This document shows, one piece after another, positions 36,790-46,360 of a DNA stretch of 64,000 bases; the stretch's first letter is position 1; every line of letters begins with the position of its first letter. The position numbers and the translations under genes were made by a program. The DNA comes from Pseudomonas triclosanedens (GTDB lineage Bacteria; Pseudomonadota; Gammaproteobacteria; Pseudomonadales; Pseudomonadaceae). A model generated the notes under the pieces. The model did not search any database. It was not told the origin of the DNA and saw only the letters and a program-made list of their open reading frames with translations. The DNA is taken from NCBI RefSeq assembly GCF_026686735.1, contig NZ_CP113432.1, positions 868,001 to 932,000 on the forward strand. The letters are read 5' to 3'.

Positions 36790-38358
36790 CTAATCGAGCA
36801 CCACTTCGAGATCGAGGTGGCACAGCCTGCGATAGACCTCATCCTTGCGCTCGCGCACGCTGTGGTTCTGCGGCAGCAGCTCGCAGCAGGTGTGCAGCAG
36901 GTGCAGTACCTGCAAGGCGAGATCCGGTTCCCAGAGGTGCAGGGACGATGCCTGCAGTTCCTGGTCGAGAGATTCCAGTTGGGTCCTGGCCAGTTCGTAC
37001 TTCTTCGCCTGCAGGCAAAGACGGGCCATGCTCAGTTGCCAGAAGAACCGCTGGCGTCCGCCCTGGGCGCTTTGCAGTCCCTGCTTGAGCAGTTGCACGG
37101 CGCTCTTCAGGCCCTCCTTGCGCAGGATCGGCGCAGCTTCCTGCAGCGTCTGCTCCCAGATGGACGCTTCGGTGCTGGGCGGCGCCTCGCGCACGCTGGC
37201 CTGGGCTTGTATGTGTGGCAGTACGTGGCTGCTGATCCAGCCGCGGGTGGCGGGCTCGGCGAATGGTGCGCCGTCAAAGAAGCGCAGGTCGACCACGCCG
37301 GGAAGCCGTTGCAGGAACAGCGCAAACTGGATTTCCACCTCGCGCATGGCCTGCTCGGCATCCAGGGCCTGCAGGCATTCCCAGGCCAGGCGCTGGCCGT
37401 CGAACCAGAACGGTGCGCGGGCCAGGCTGGCCTCCAGGTCGACCAGCAGGTCTGCATACTGGCCGTTTTCGAAGCGCTCCCGATAGTTGCTGAGTTTGTC
37501 GGCGGGCAGGTTGCGCAGGCTGGTGATCTGTTCGGAGTTGCGGTCGGGGAGTGTGTCGATGGGGAGCCAGAGCAGCGTACGGTTCAGGCGCAGGGCGCGC
37601 TGGTCGGTGGCCTTCTGGCGCAGCCACCAGGCACAAAGGGGGCGGGCGCCGTCCTGTTGGGCACGGAGTGCCTTGTGGGCGTCCTTCTCGTTCTCGATGA
37701 TGGCGGCCGGATTGATCAGGTTGGTCGCTGCCTGCCTGACCGATGCCACCACGGCGCTGACCGAGCCCGGCTTGGGCTGGTCCTGGGCGGCGCGCTGAAT
37801 CATCTCGTCGAGGCGCCGGCACATCGGCAGCAGCAGCGGCGCATCGCTGCCAAGGCATGCGTTCAGGCGCTCATCGAGACTGCGCAGGGTTTCCGCCAAC
37901 TGGCGGAACAGCGTCAATTGGTCCTTGATTGCCAGGCTCTCGGTGAACAGCGGCTCCAGCCTGGGTACCAGCCAGCCGACGGCGGCGGCCCGGGTGCGGT
38001 CCTTGCGGGGATGCAGGTCATCCCAGTGGTGTTCGCAGAGCTGCAGCATCATCGCCAGCCCTGCCTGCAGACCGGCGAACGACTCCCGCTGCTGTAGCGC
38101 CCAGGCCAACCAGGCCGCTACACGGAGGTCCTTGGACTGGGTGCGCAGAATTTCTTCGCCGAGCTCCAGAATCTTCTGCCAGTCGACCAGGCCATTGCCG
38201 TGCAGGGACGACGCCTTGCCCAGTTCCTCTTCGAGACTTTCGTATTCGGAAGAATAGCGTACATCCTCGCCTGCGTAATTACCCGTGGAGATGGGCTGGC
38301 AGGCCAGATCGAGATAATGCGATGCAAGCTTTCTGGAGTTGTTCATTCCTGCGATCAT
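36790..38358 (-). CDS. tssA: T6SS cap/assembly protein TssA
   Basis: About 522 residues, with an ImpA-related N-terminal domain (SEYESLEEELGKASS, LRVAAWLAWALQQRESFAGLQAGL, HHWDDLHPRKD) and a VasJ-like C-terminal repeat region. It is the first gene of the minus-strand operon. The start is uncertain: ATG at 38358 or 38346, neither with a good ribosome-binding site. Confidence 0.93.
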   Translation of the reverse strand: MIAGMNNSRKLASHYLDLACQPISTGNYAGEDVRYSSEYESLEEELGKASSLHGNGLVDWQKILELGEEILRTQSKDLRVAAWLAWALQQRESFAGLQAGLAMMLQLCEHHWDDLHPRKDRTRAAAVGWLVPRLEPLFTESLAIKDQLTLFRQLAETLRSLDERLNACLGSDAPLLLPMCRRLDEMIQRAAQDQPKPGSVSAVVASVRQAATNLINPAAIIENEKDAHKALRAQQDGARPLCAWWLRQKATDQRALRLNRTLLWLPIDTLPDRNSEQITSLRNLPADKLSNYRERFENGQYADLLVDLEASLARAPFWFDGQRLAWECLQALDAEQAMREVEIQFALFLQRLPGVVDLRFFDGAPFAEPATRGWISSHVLPHIQAQASVREAPPSTEASIWEQTLQEAAPILRKEGLKSAVQLLKQGLQSAQGGRQRFFWQLSMARLCLQAKKYELARTQLESLDQELQASSLHLWEPDLALQVLHLLHTCCELLPQNHSVRERKDEVYRRLCHLDLEVVLD

Positions 38359-38469
38359 CCCTGATGCGGCGGGGATTGGATATAAGAAGAGTCTGGTTTT
38401 CTATGCAGAAAATTAACTCGAAATGAAGTTTTCCGAATTCGAGATAAATGAATGGAACGGCGCGCATAG

Positions 38470-38483
38470 TGCAATTTTTTGCA
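38470..38483. promoter_or_regulatory. Candidate operator dyad upstream of tssA
   Basis: TGCAATTTTTTGCA is a perfect inverted repeat with a 4-nt centre, about 110 bp before tssA. The binding protein is unknown. Confidence 0.35.
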
Positions 38484-38569
38484 TAGAGGGGCGTGTAGGA
38501 AATTTGCTATTCAGCTTGTGGTCCAGGCTTGTTTCTCAAGTTGAGTGTGAGCCTTTCGGCAAAATGCAG

Positions 38570-38926
38570 CTATTTTTCGGATGGCTCTAAAACGGCTGTT
38601 TTGGCTTTTTCTGTGGATTTGTTGTGATGTATTTCTCGAACTATCGTTCCAGAAATAATTGTGTCGGTACCATTTTCTATAAGGCGGATTTCTTGGTTCT
38701 GTTCATCTTGATCGAGTTTTCCTTGTGTGGTGCTGTGCAACTTTTTGCCATGTGGAAAATTGGATTTTGATACGCTGCTGCTAGCGGATTGGCGGTCCTC
38801 TGTGGGGCTGGCAAAAAGTTGCGCAGTTATTGGCAAGTTGTTGCTGGGATTTACAGTGGTTTCAGTTTTCCGAGGCTGAATATTTGTTTTTAATCGTCTG
38901 GAGCGCCCGTGTTTCGGAACTTTCAT
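38570..38926 (-). CDS. Doubtful small ORF in the tssA-hcp region
   Basis: 118 codons starting MKVPKHGRSRRLKTN: a basic start, then Ser/Thr/Asn/Gln-rich sequence that looks disordered. There is no ribosome-binding site, no membrane segment and no recognised domain. It may be chance; the open length in AT-rich DNA is the only support. Confidence 0.22.
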   Translation of the reverse strand: MKVPKHGRSRRLKTNIQPRKTETTVNPSNNLPITAQLFASPTEDRQSASSSVSKSNFPHGKKLHSTTQGKLDQDEQNQEIRLIENGTDTIISGTIVREIHHNKSTEKAKTAVLEPSEK

Positions 38927-38932
38927 AGTTTC

Positions 38933-38948
38933 TGGCATACAACTTGTT
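38933..38948 (+). promoter_or_regulatory. Sigma54 (-24/-12) promoter candidate for hcp
   Basis: TGGCATACAACTTGTTT: GG at -24 and GT at -12 with the required 10 bases between. It is one base off the preferred GC at -12. It lies about 68 bp before the hcp ATG. The sigma54 activator gene sfa in the same locus supports it. Confidence 0.6.
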
Positions 38949-39015
38949 TGAGGTGTCTCACCCACGGCGACATCTGGCCGGGGCCATTCACTTCATCACG
39001 GCAAGGAGAGCTTTC

Positions 39016-39534
39016 ATGCCAACACCCGCATACCTGTCCCTCGAAGGCACCAAGCAAGGTCTGATCACTGCTGGCACTTTCACCGAGGACTCGGTCGGCA
39101 ACATCTTCCAGGAAGGCCATGAGGATCAGGTTCTGGTCCAGGCTTTCAACCACCAGGTAATCATTCCGCGTGATCCGCAGTCCGGTCAGCCGACCGGCCA
39201 GCGCGTACACAAGCCGCTGATGATCACCAAGGTGTTCGACAAATCCTCGCCGCTGATCTTCAACGCGCTGACCTCCGGTGAGCGTCTGAACAAATGTCGC
39301 CTGGAGTGGTACCGCACTTCCTCTACCGGCACCCAGGAGCATTACTTCACCATCGAACTGGAAGATGCGGTGATCGTCGACGTCCAGTCGCGCATGCCGA
39401 ACTGCCAGGACCCGAACATGGCGCACTTCACTCACCTGGAAGACGTCTACTTCACCTACCGCAAGATCGTCTGGACTCATGAAGTCTCCGGCACTTCCGG
39501 CTCCGACGACTGGCGTACCCCGATCTCTGCCTGA
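39016..39534 (+). CDS. hcp: Type VI secretion tube protein Hcp
   Basis: A 172-residue Hcp (MPTPAYLSLEGTKQGLITAG, FNHQVIIPRDPQSGQPTGQR, THLEDVYFTYRKIVWTHE). AAGGAG lies 7 nt before the ATG. It stacks as hexameric rings inside the sheath and is the most abundant secreted product of such systems. It is divergent from tssA, with its own sigma54-like promoter. Confidence 0.97.
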   Translation: MPTPAYLSLEGTKQGLITAGTFTEDSVGNIFQEGHEDQVLVQAFNHQVIIPRDPQSGQPTGQRVHKPLMITKVFDKSSPLIFNALTSGERLNKCRLEWYRTSSTGTQEHYFTIELEDAVIVDVQSRMPNCQDPNMAHFTHLEDVYFTYRKIVWTHEVSGTSGSDDWRTPISA

Positions 39535-39669
39535 TCCGGCATCGATCGTCGCCAAGCACATCGGCCAGGCGCTTCCTGGCCGATGTCTGTTTTTGCTGAT
39601 TCGAACTCCTGCATGGACCGACCAGGGCGTCAGGAACTGCGAATCGGCTACCCGAACAGAGGACAACGG

Positions 39670-41751
39670 ATGTTCGCCCCGGCCAACCAGATCCAATTCA
39701 GCTTGCACCTTGACGGTATCAGCAGCGATTTTCAGGTGCTTGGGTTCCACGGGCGCGAGGCGCTCGACCAGCCCTTTCATTTCGATCTGGAACTGGTCAG
39801 CGAACATTCATCCCTGGATCTGGAGCGTGTCCTTCACCAGCCTGCCTACCTGGCTATCGGGCAGACGGGGGCGGGAATACACGGGCAGATCTACTGGGTT
39901 GCCCAGGGCGATTCCGGCAAGCGCCTGACGCGCTATCGAGTCAGCCTGCGGCCGCGTCTTTCCTACCTCGCGCATCGGCACAACCAGCGAATCTTCCAAC
40001 ATCTGACCGTGCCGCAGATCATCGCCAAGGTGCTTGAGGAGCACGGGATCCTGGCCGATGCCTACCGCTTCCAGCTCGGCCCTGCGGTCTATCCCCAGCG
40101 CGAGTATTGCACCCAGTACGACGAGTCCGATCTGCACTTCGTTCAGCGTCTGTGTGAGGAAGAGGGTATTCACTATCACTTCCAGCACAGCAGCGACGGA
40201 CACACCCTCGTTTTCGGCGATGACCAGACCGCCTTCCCGAAGCTGGCACCAACGGCATACCAGCAGGATTCCGGAATGGTGGCCGATGTGCCGGTGGTGA
40301 AGCGCTTCGGCCAGCGTCTGGAAACGCGCACCAGCCGTGTCAGCCGGCGTGACTACGATTTCGAGAAGCCGAGGGTCAGCCTCGATAGCGCCGCCAACAG
40401 CGGCTTCCAGCCGAACCTTGAGGATTACGACTATCCAGGCCGGTACACTGACCGCGAGCGCGGCAAGCTGCTTTCGCAGCGAGCGCTGGAGCGCCACCGC
40501 AGCGACTATCAGGTTGCCGAAGGTCGCAGCGACGAGCCCGCCTTGCGCTGCGGCCATTTCCTATCCTTGACCCGGCATCCGCGCAGCGAGTGGAACGATC
40601 TGTGGCTGCTCACCGAGATAGTGCACGAGGGCAAGCAGCCCCAGGTTCTGGAGGAGTCCATTACCAGCGATACCCACGATGGCAAGGGTGAATTCCACCA
40701 GGGCTATCGCAACAGCTTCAGTGCGACGCCGTGGAGCACCCTGCACCGCCCAGCGCTGCGGCATCCGAAATCACGGATTCTCGGCAGCCAGAGCGCAGTG
40801 GTCACCGGCCCTGCCGGCGAGGAAATCCACTGCGACAGGTACGGGCGGGTGAAGGTCCAGTTTTTCTGGGACCGTGAAGGCAAGGCCGATGACAAGACCA
40901 GTTGCTGGTTACGGGTTGCTTCCGGCTGGGCTGGAAATCGGTTCGGCGCCATATCCATTCCGCGTGTCGGGATGGAAGTGCTGGTGGATTTTCTCGAGGG
41001 CGACCCTGACCAGCCTCTGGTCAGCGGCTGTCTCTATCACGCCGAGAACGTGGTGCCCTATGCGCTGCCTGGGAACAAGACCCGCAGCGTATTCAAGAGC
41101 AATAGCTATCCCGGTGGCGGCGGTTACAACGAGCTGCGTATCGAGGACCGCAAGGGCCAGGAACAGATATTCATCCATGCCCAGCGCGACTGGGATGAGA
41201 ACGTCGAGAACGACCAGCGCATCCGTATCGGCCATGAACGCCACGACACGGTCGAAGCCAACGCCTATAGCGAATTCAAGGCTGAAGAGCACCACACCAC
41301 TCACGCCGACCGCAAGACCGAACTACGCGCGGACGATCACCTGACCGTCGCCAACAACCAGCATGTGAAGATCGGCACTGGTCAGTTCGTCGAGGCCGGT
41401 CAGGAAATTCACCTGTCCGGCGGCGTGAAGGTCGTGATGGAGGCCGGTAGCGAGCTGACCCTCAAGGCCGGTGGCAGTTTCGTCAAACTGGACGGCGGGG
41501 GAGTGACCCTCAGCGGGGCGACGGTGAAGATCAACAGCGGAGGTAGCCCCGGTGTAGGCACACCTGCAGCGCCATTGTTGCCCGGGCCATTGCAGGCCGC
41601 CGATGAAGGCGTACCCAATCCCGTCCTGCAACACCGCCTCAAGTCTGAAGTGCCGATTGTCGAGCTGTGCCAGAAGCCCAAGGGCGGTACTCCGCTGCAG
41701 TGTCCTCTCAGTGACTGCCCGTGCCGCAAGGCCATGATGGCGGAGCGCTGA
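39670..41751 (+). CDS. vgrG: Type VI secretion spike protein VgrG (second copy)
   Basis: A 693-residue VgrG starting MFAPANQIQFSLHLDG, with GAGG upstream. It has gp27/gp5 core motifs (LCEEEGIHYHFQHSSDGH, KVQFFWDREGKADDKTSC) and a C-terminal spike. The tail (CQKPKGGTPLQCPLSDCPCRK) is Cys-rich and absent from the first VgrG, and probably serves as the cargo/adaptor docking end. It is followed by a DUF4123 adaptor and a VasX-like toxin. Confidence 0.96.
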   Translation: MFAPANQIQFSLHLDGISSDFQVLGFHGREALDQPFHFDLELVSEHSSLDLERVLHQPAYLAIGQTGAGIHGQIYWVAQGDSGKRLTRYRVSLRPRLSYLAHRHNQRIFQHLTVPQIIAKVLEEHGILADAYRFQLGPAVYPQREYCTQYDESDLHFVQRLCEEEGIHYHFQHSSDGHTLVFGDDQTAFPKLAPTAYQQDSGMVADVPVVKRFGQRLETRTSRVSRRDYDFEKPRVSLDSAANSGFQPNLEDYDYPGRYTDRERGKLLSQRALERHRSDYQVAEGRSDEPALRCGHFLSLTRHPRSEWNDLWLLTEIVHEGKQPQVLEESITSDTHDGKGEFHQGYRNSFSATPWSTLHRPALRHPKSRILGSQSAVVTGPAGEEIHCDRYGRVKVQFFWDREGKADDKTSCWLRVASGWAGNRFGAISIPRVGMEVLVDFLEGDPDQPLVSGCLYHAENVVPYALPGNKTRSVFKSNSYPGGGGYNELRIEDRKGQEQIFIHAQRDWDENVENDQRIRIGHERHDTVEANAYSEFKAEEHHTTHADRKTELRADDHLTVANNQHVKIGTGQFVEAGQEIHLSGGVKVVMEAGSELTLKAGGSFVKLDGGGVTLSGATVKINSGGSPGVGTPAAPLLPGPLQAADEGVPNPVLQHRLKSEVPIVELCQKPKGGTPLQCPLSDCPCRKAMMAER

Positions 41752-41753
41752 AC

Positions 41754-42539
41754 ATGATGACTTTCGTTCTGCTGGATCATTCCCATGATCTGTTCCATCG
41801 GCTCGGCGCGACTGGGGGTGAGGCAGTCCCGCGCATGCTTTTCCAGCAGACCGAGCTCGCGCTCTATGCAGACCAGAGCCCGGTTCTGGTTGCAGCCGGC
41901 CAACCCTTGCTGAGTGCTATTCAGAATGCGCCCGAATGTTGGCCTGGGTTATTGATTCAGAGCGTGGCCGACGAGCGCGTTCTTCTTGATCACCTGCGCG
42001 GCATCCTCCTGGTACGTTTCGACGGTGGCCAGCGAAAAGGGGTTCTGCGCTACTGGAGCCCGCGCACCGCGAGCTACTTCTTTCCGGCAGAGTCCAAACA
42101 GCGGCTGCGCTGGTTCGGGCCGATACACAAGATCAGTTGGCATGGCGGTACCTGGCGCGAGAAAGCCGAGAGCATCGAGACTTGGAAAAGCTTGGAAAAT
42201 CCCCTCGCCGAGCACTGGCTTCCACCCGCTGAACGCAGCCCAATGTGCCTCGATGAGGGGCAGGAGGCCGTGCTATTGCGTCAGCAGCAGGAGCACTTCG
42301 TTTACCAATGGCCGGGGTCTTCCAGGATGCCTTTCGGCGAAGCCTGGCAGTACTTCTGTGATGGTGCGTCCAGTGGTTTTGACGACAGCGAGCAACTGCT
42401 GCGCTACCTCGAACTGCGAGAAGCATTCCGCGGTCAGAGGGTACCCGCGAACCTTCCGGGGGAGTCTGCGGACCAGCGCCTGGCCTACCTGGAAGAAAGC
42501 CTGCAGCGAGGCTGCATGAACAAGGATGAGCAAGCATGA
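41754..42539 (+). CDS. DUF4123-type T6SS adaptor (VasW-like)
   Basis: 261 residues (MMTFVLLDHSHDLFHRLG, then LLDHLRGILLVRF and RYWSPRTASYFFP), agreeing with DUF4123 adaptor chaperones, which load a toxin onto a VgrG. GGAG lies 8 nt upstream. Its stop overlaps the toxin start (ATGA), as in the vasW-vasX pair of V. cholerae. Confidence 0.85.
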   Translation: MMTFVLLDHSHDLFHRLGATGGEAVPRMLFQQTELALYADQSPVLVAAGQPLLSAIQNAPECWPGLLIQSVADERVLLDHLRGILLVRFDGGQRKGVLRYWSPRTASYFFPAESKQRLRWFGPIHKISWHGGTWREKAESIETWKSLENPLAEHWLPPAERSPMCLDEGQEAVLLRQQQEHFVYQWPGSSRMPFGEAWQYFCDGASSGFDDSEQLLRYLELREAFRGQRVPANLPGESADQRLAYLEESLQRGCMNKDEQA

Positions 42540-45500
42540 GCAGTTCTGTGGGCAAGCTGGGCGGGCGCCCGGCGTGCGAAGCCGGGAAACTCATCGTTCA
42601 GGTGGTGGGAAAGGACCACCCCGCCGGCCAGAAGCTGGTGATCTACGACGACAAGGACCGCGAGCAACAGGAGTGGCTTACCAAGCAGGGCAAGCAGGAA
42701 GTCATCGCGGATGAACTCTGCAGCAGCGTATTGCACCTGTGGGACTGGAGCGGTCAGCCCAAGCGACACCTATGGCTGGAGATCGCTGCGCAAACCGGCG
42801 GCCCTATCCGCGTTCCCCTGTGCGATGACCTGCGGGTAACGCCCCGGCAGGCGGATACACAATGGAACCAGATCGTCCCTGTATTGCCGTTCACCGCCCT
42901 GAGAGGTGCCAGGAGCCCCTATGACCTCGGTACTCCGGTGCTCTGCCGTCCGGGTTACCTGTACGCCTTCTATCGAAACAGGCTGTGGCGCGAGCTGGAA
43001 ATCCGCACCGACAGCAGCAAGACCTTGTTCCATGACATCGACGTGGCACGTTACCGGACGGCCCAGGGAATCAAGGCCGAGGTGCGGCAGGCCACGGGAC
43101 AGGGGCTGGAGGAAATCTGGCTGCCGGCCAGATGGAACAACCAGAACGTCCATGACCTGTTGCTCTGCTATTCGGAGGTCCAGCTTGGCGCCGCGCGGTT
43201 GAACTTCCTGGAGCGCAATCCCGGCGAGCTGGCCCGGCGCTGTCAGGCCTTCGGGCTCCAGGTAGGTGCGCGCAGCTTCAGGGACGTCTATCACGGCAAG
43301 CCGAATGGCGCCGCAATGCTCGAACGCTTCTCGCAGTACGACGCCCGCGACATTGTTGCCGTATCCAACAGCGGCCCCGCCCAGGTCGCACGGCTCAATC
43401 TCGATGGCCGGGCATTCCCTCTGGCGCTGGTTGCACCGCAACGGGCGCGGGCGCAGGTGTTCGAGTACCTGTTGGAACATCCCGGCCGCTACGTTTGTGA
43501 CCTGAGCGGGCAGTTCCCGGATCAGGAGTACCGCCGGGCGATGGCCTTCCTCAACCAGGGCATGCTGGGGGAAAAGTCGGGCTCGACCCTGCTGCTGGAA
43601 TTGGGGGCTGTCGCGGATGCCCTTGCGCGTAGCCAGAAGCCGCCCGCTTCTCCAACCGGCGGAGAGCCGACGGCGGAGGAAAACGTCTGGCAGGCGCAGC
43701 CAGCCTCGGCTGACGTACTCGCATCGGTAAGGCCGCGCCAGCTTTGCGGGGTGCTTCTCGACGATGCACGGTATCGCATGCGCCATCTCGAAAGCCGCAT
43801 CGATAACCATCGTCATCTGCTTAAGCTCTGTGCCCGGCACGCCGCTCTGCAACCCAATCACGGAAGCGCGTTGCTCATCCAGCAGTTGGTCATCGCCCGC
43901 ACCATTCAGGGCAAGAGCAATCCACTGCACAAGGAAATCAGCAGAATCAGCCGGCAGGGCCTTTGCGACATCAATCGCAATACCGCAGTGCTCGAACGCA
44001 TGGAGGCATGGCAGGGCGTGATGTCTGCGCAGGGCTTGTTGCGCGAGTCGCTGGAGCAGGCGCGAAGTGTTGCGACGCTAGCTGATCATCTGAGCCTCGA
44101 CGGCTTCCAGTACCTGGGTGCCCTGCATGCCACCGTTCGCACACTGGCCTGCCTGGCGCTCAACCCCTCGCAGATCGATCCCCTCGCACCGACCGGAGAC
44201 CTGCACGATGCGACGGGTGGAGGAAGCCCGATATGCCCGGCAGTCAGCGAAGGGCAGAAGTTCCTGGCCAAACTCCAGCAGGACACCCAGTCTGCCCTTC
44301 ATCGAATGCTCTGGCCCGAAGCCAGTGAGGCACTGGTCTGCAAGATATACGAGGCGAAACCGGGCACACCCAACCCCGGAACCGGGCAGTTCCGTGGCGA
44401 TGAGTTGGCCAAGCTGGAAAACACCGAGGTTCCGGCGGCTGCGCAGATGGTCACCATCGACGAAGCAATGCTTGGCGCCCTGACTGCCGGGGCCAGCCTA
44501 GACAGCTTCCTGACTCTCAGCGGCAAGAACATCAACGGTGCACTGATGGGTGTCTTCGACACCCTGCAAGGCGCCGTAGAGGTCGCCCAGGATGCCGTGA
44601 ACGGCGCGAGGCAGCGTGAGAGCCAGGCCAGTGCCGCGTCCGGAGCCGCTCAACAGAGTGCCCAGCGCGCCAGCGACCGCCTGGCCCAGACGAAACAGCG
44701 GCTGGGCCAGCAGGGGCGCCCGATCACAGTCGACCTGCATGGGCGGGGGCTCCAGCAGTTGCGCAGCATGATGCCGGAGACGTTCGGCTATTCCATCTTC
44801 GTGCGCCGCAACCAGTTCAACAGCAGCACACACTACTTATTCGGCATGGAGGACCTGCCGACCCGCACCCAGATGGCTACCCGTTACTACGGTGAGTTTC
44901 TCGATCCCAAGGGCAACTTACTGGGCAGTACGGACCGAAAGCGCGTCACGGGAACAGGGGTCGAGAGGAGCGAGCACTGGGTCATAGCCATCCCGCGCGA
45001 CAAGTCGACAGCGCGCCTGGTGGGCGAGATGAACAAGCGTCTCACAGCAGCACTGGCCGCTGATGCCGCCGCGGAAGTTGCAACCGAGGAAGCACGAATG
45101 CGTGGCGCCGCGTTGACCGAAGCGGTAGGCGTTTTGCAGGGGCAGAAGAGTGCGCGGGCGTTCCGCATACTCAACTCGACACCGTTCCCAGTCGCGGTGC
45201 TGATGCTCGAATTGTGGAACGTGAGGGCGGAGATTAACAATCAGTATCAGAATGATCTTGAGAAGGGGTCGACTCGTACTGACTGGGGGGGAGTAAGTGC
45301 GGTATTGGACTTGTTGATCGCGCTAGAGGCTCTGACAGTCAAGCTGGTCGGTAATCAGTCTGTATTAGCGATGGCCCGCAAGGCTACGTTCCGGATACCC
45401 ACAGTCATCGTTAAGACAATGGGCAAGCTTGGTGTTTCGATTATCCAGCAAGCAACTGCGCGCTTGGTTCTGCAGTCATTCGCGGGGCTAGTATTCTGCG

Positions 45501-46360
45501 GCGTCAGTCTCTATGACGCCTGGTATGCCTGGCAATGGAACGATCAAGCCATGTATGGCTATCTGCTGATCGCAAGCGGGGCATTGATCGGAACGGCGGG
45601 CGGGTGGCTGGCGGGCAGCGCAACTTTCATGGGGCTGACCCCGGCAGGCTGGCTGGGGCTGCTTCTTGTCGGCATAGGGGCTGGCCTGGTCTATATGCTG
45701 TCATCCACGCCATTGCAGGACTGGCTGAGCAATGGCCCGTTCGGCGAAGGGGGCGGCGAGAAAACTGCTCATCTGCGCAGGCCGGACGAAGCCTTCTATC
45801 GACTGGTGGGTGTACTCGCCGATATTCGCATCGCTATCCAGCCGAATCCGCTCTTCGAGCCCACCGCCAAACTGGACATCAACGAGCAGACGCCTTTCAG
45901 CGTGCGCCAGGCCAACACGATAATTCGCCTGGAGAGTGCGCTGCCCGGCCTGCTGGCGAATCTGGGCAGTGTCGCCATTCGTGCGGAGTGCAGGCTGCGC
46001 CCCCTGCACACGGTCAATGTCAAAGGGGAGCCGGCCTTCACCCAGCCACTGCCGGCAACCACGGCTGCCCCCCAGCTACCCGTGGCGCAGCGGCTTTTCC
46101 CCAATGCCCTGGAGCTGTACTTCCAGACGCCCGCGGCCAATGTGGTGCAACCTTTGGCCAAGCCCAGCCAGTTTCTGAGCCAGCGCTGGGCTGTTCGTGC
46201 GCAGTTCGTCCTACAAGGCAGTGGTCAAACCCGTATATTCCCGACTCCTGGCATCAAGGCGGCTGTGGTCTACGGGCCGGAGTACGCCAAGGCCGACTTT
46301 GGCAGCACAGGGCGCCCCTTCTGGGCGGATGAGGAAACCAATAAGGCAACCAACGGATGA
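42536..46360 (+). CDS. VasX-like pore-forming T6SS toxin
   Basis: A 1274-residue protein. The N-terminal VasX-type region (residues 1-200: PLCDDLRVTPRQ, VLCRPGYLYAFYRNRLWREL) is followed by a helical middle, with coiled coil near 690-730 (SASAASGAAQQSAQRASDRL by composition). Hydrophobic segments lie near 980-1060 (LVLQSFAGLVFCGVSLYDAW, YGYLLIASGALIGTAGGWLAG, WLGLLLVGIGAGLVYML), and a beta-rich tail follows. VasX toxins depolarise the inner membrane of the target. It is directly preceded by its adaptor and followed, with an ATGA overlap, by immunity genes. Confidence 0.84.
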   Translation: MSSSVGKLGGRPACEAGKLIVQVVGKDHPAGQKLVIYDDKDREQQEWLTKQGKQEVIADELCSSVLHLWDWSGQPKRHLWLEIAAQTGGPIRVPLCDDLRVTPRQADTQWNQIVPVLPFTALRGARSPYDLGTPVLCRPGYLYAFYRNRLWRELEIRTDSSKTLFHDIDVARYRTAQGIKAEVRQATGQGLEEIWLPARWNNQNVHDLLLCYSEVQLGAARLNFLERNPGELARRCQAFGLQVGARSFRDVYHGKPNGAAMLERFSQYDARDIVAVSNSGPAQVARLNLDGRAFPLALVAPQRARAQVFEYLLEHPGRYVCDLSGQFPDQEYRRAMAFLNQGMLGEKSGSTLLLELGAVADALARSQKPPASPTGGEPTAEENVWQAQPASADVLASVRPRQLCGVLLDDARYRMRHLESRIDNHRHLLKLCARHAALQPNHGSALLIQQLVIARTIQGKSNPLHKEISRISRQGLCDINRNTAVLERMEAWQGVMSAQGLLRESLEQARSVATLADHLSLDGFQYLGALHATVRTLACLALNPSQIDPLAPTGDLHDATGGGSPICPAVSEGQKFLAKLQQDTQSALHRMLWPEASEALVCKIYEAKPGTPNPGTGQFRGDELAKLENTEVPAAAQMVTIDEAMLGALTAGASLDSFLTLSGKNINGALMGVFDTLQGAVEVAQDAVNGARQRESQASAASGAAQQSAQRASDRLAQTKQRLGQQGRPITVDLHGRGLQQLRSMMPETFGYSIFVRRNQFNSSTHYLFGMEDLPTRTQMATRYYGEFLDPKGNLLGSTDRKRVTGTGVERSEHWVIAIPRDKSTARLVGEMNKRLTAALAADAAAEVATEEARMRGAALTEAVGVLQGQKSARAFRILNSTPFPVAVLMLELWNVRAEINNQYQNDLEKGSTRTDWGGVSAVLDLLIALEALTVKLVGNQSVLAMARKATFRIPTVIVKTMGKLGVSIIQQATARLVLQSFAGLVFCGVSLYDAWYAWQWNDQAMYGYLLIASGALIGTAGGWLAGSATFMGLTPAGWLGLLLVGIGAGLVYMLSSTPLQDWLSNGPFGEGGGEKTAHLRRPDEAFYRLVGVLADIRIAIQPNPLFEPTAKLDINEQTPFSVRQANTIIRLESALPGLLANLGSVAIRAECRLRPLHTVNVKGEPAFTQPLPATTAAPQLPVAQRLFPNALELYFQTPAANVVQPLAKPSQFLSQRWAVRAQFVLQGSGQTRIFPTPGIKAAVVYGPEYAKADFGSTGRPFWADEETNKATNG

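Larger units (their letters stand above)
38359..39015. promoter_or_regulatory. Divergent regulatory region between tssA and hcp, AT-rich
   Basis: 657 bp, markedly more AT-rich than its neighbours. It holds an inverted repeat CTCGAA-N15-TTCGAG (38417-38443) and a perfect dyad TGCAA-TTTT-TTGCA (38470-38483) on the tssA side, a doubtful 119-codon minus-strand ORF, and a sigma54-like element on the hcp side. A sigma70 promoter for tssA was not clear. Confidence 0.55.

Noticed and set aside
38359..38570. Sigma54 promoter for tssA on the minus strand
   Set aside because: No GG-N10-GC pair with flanking consensus was found.
44498..44833. Minus-strand ORFs inside the VasX-like gene
   Set aside because: Antisense, without domains or translation signals.
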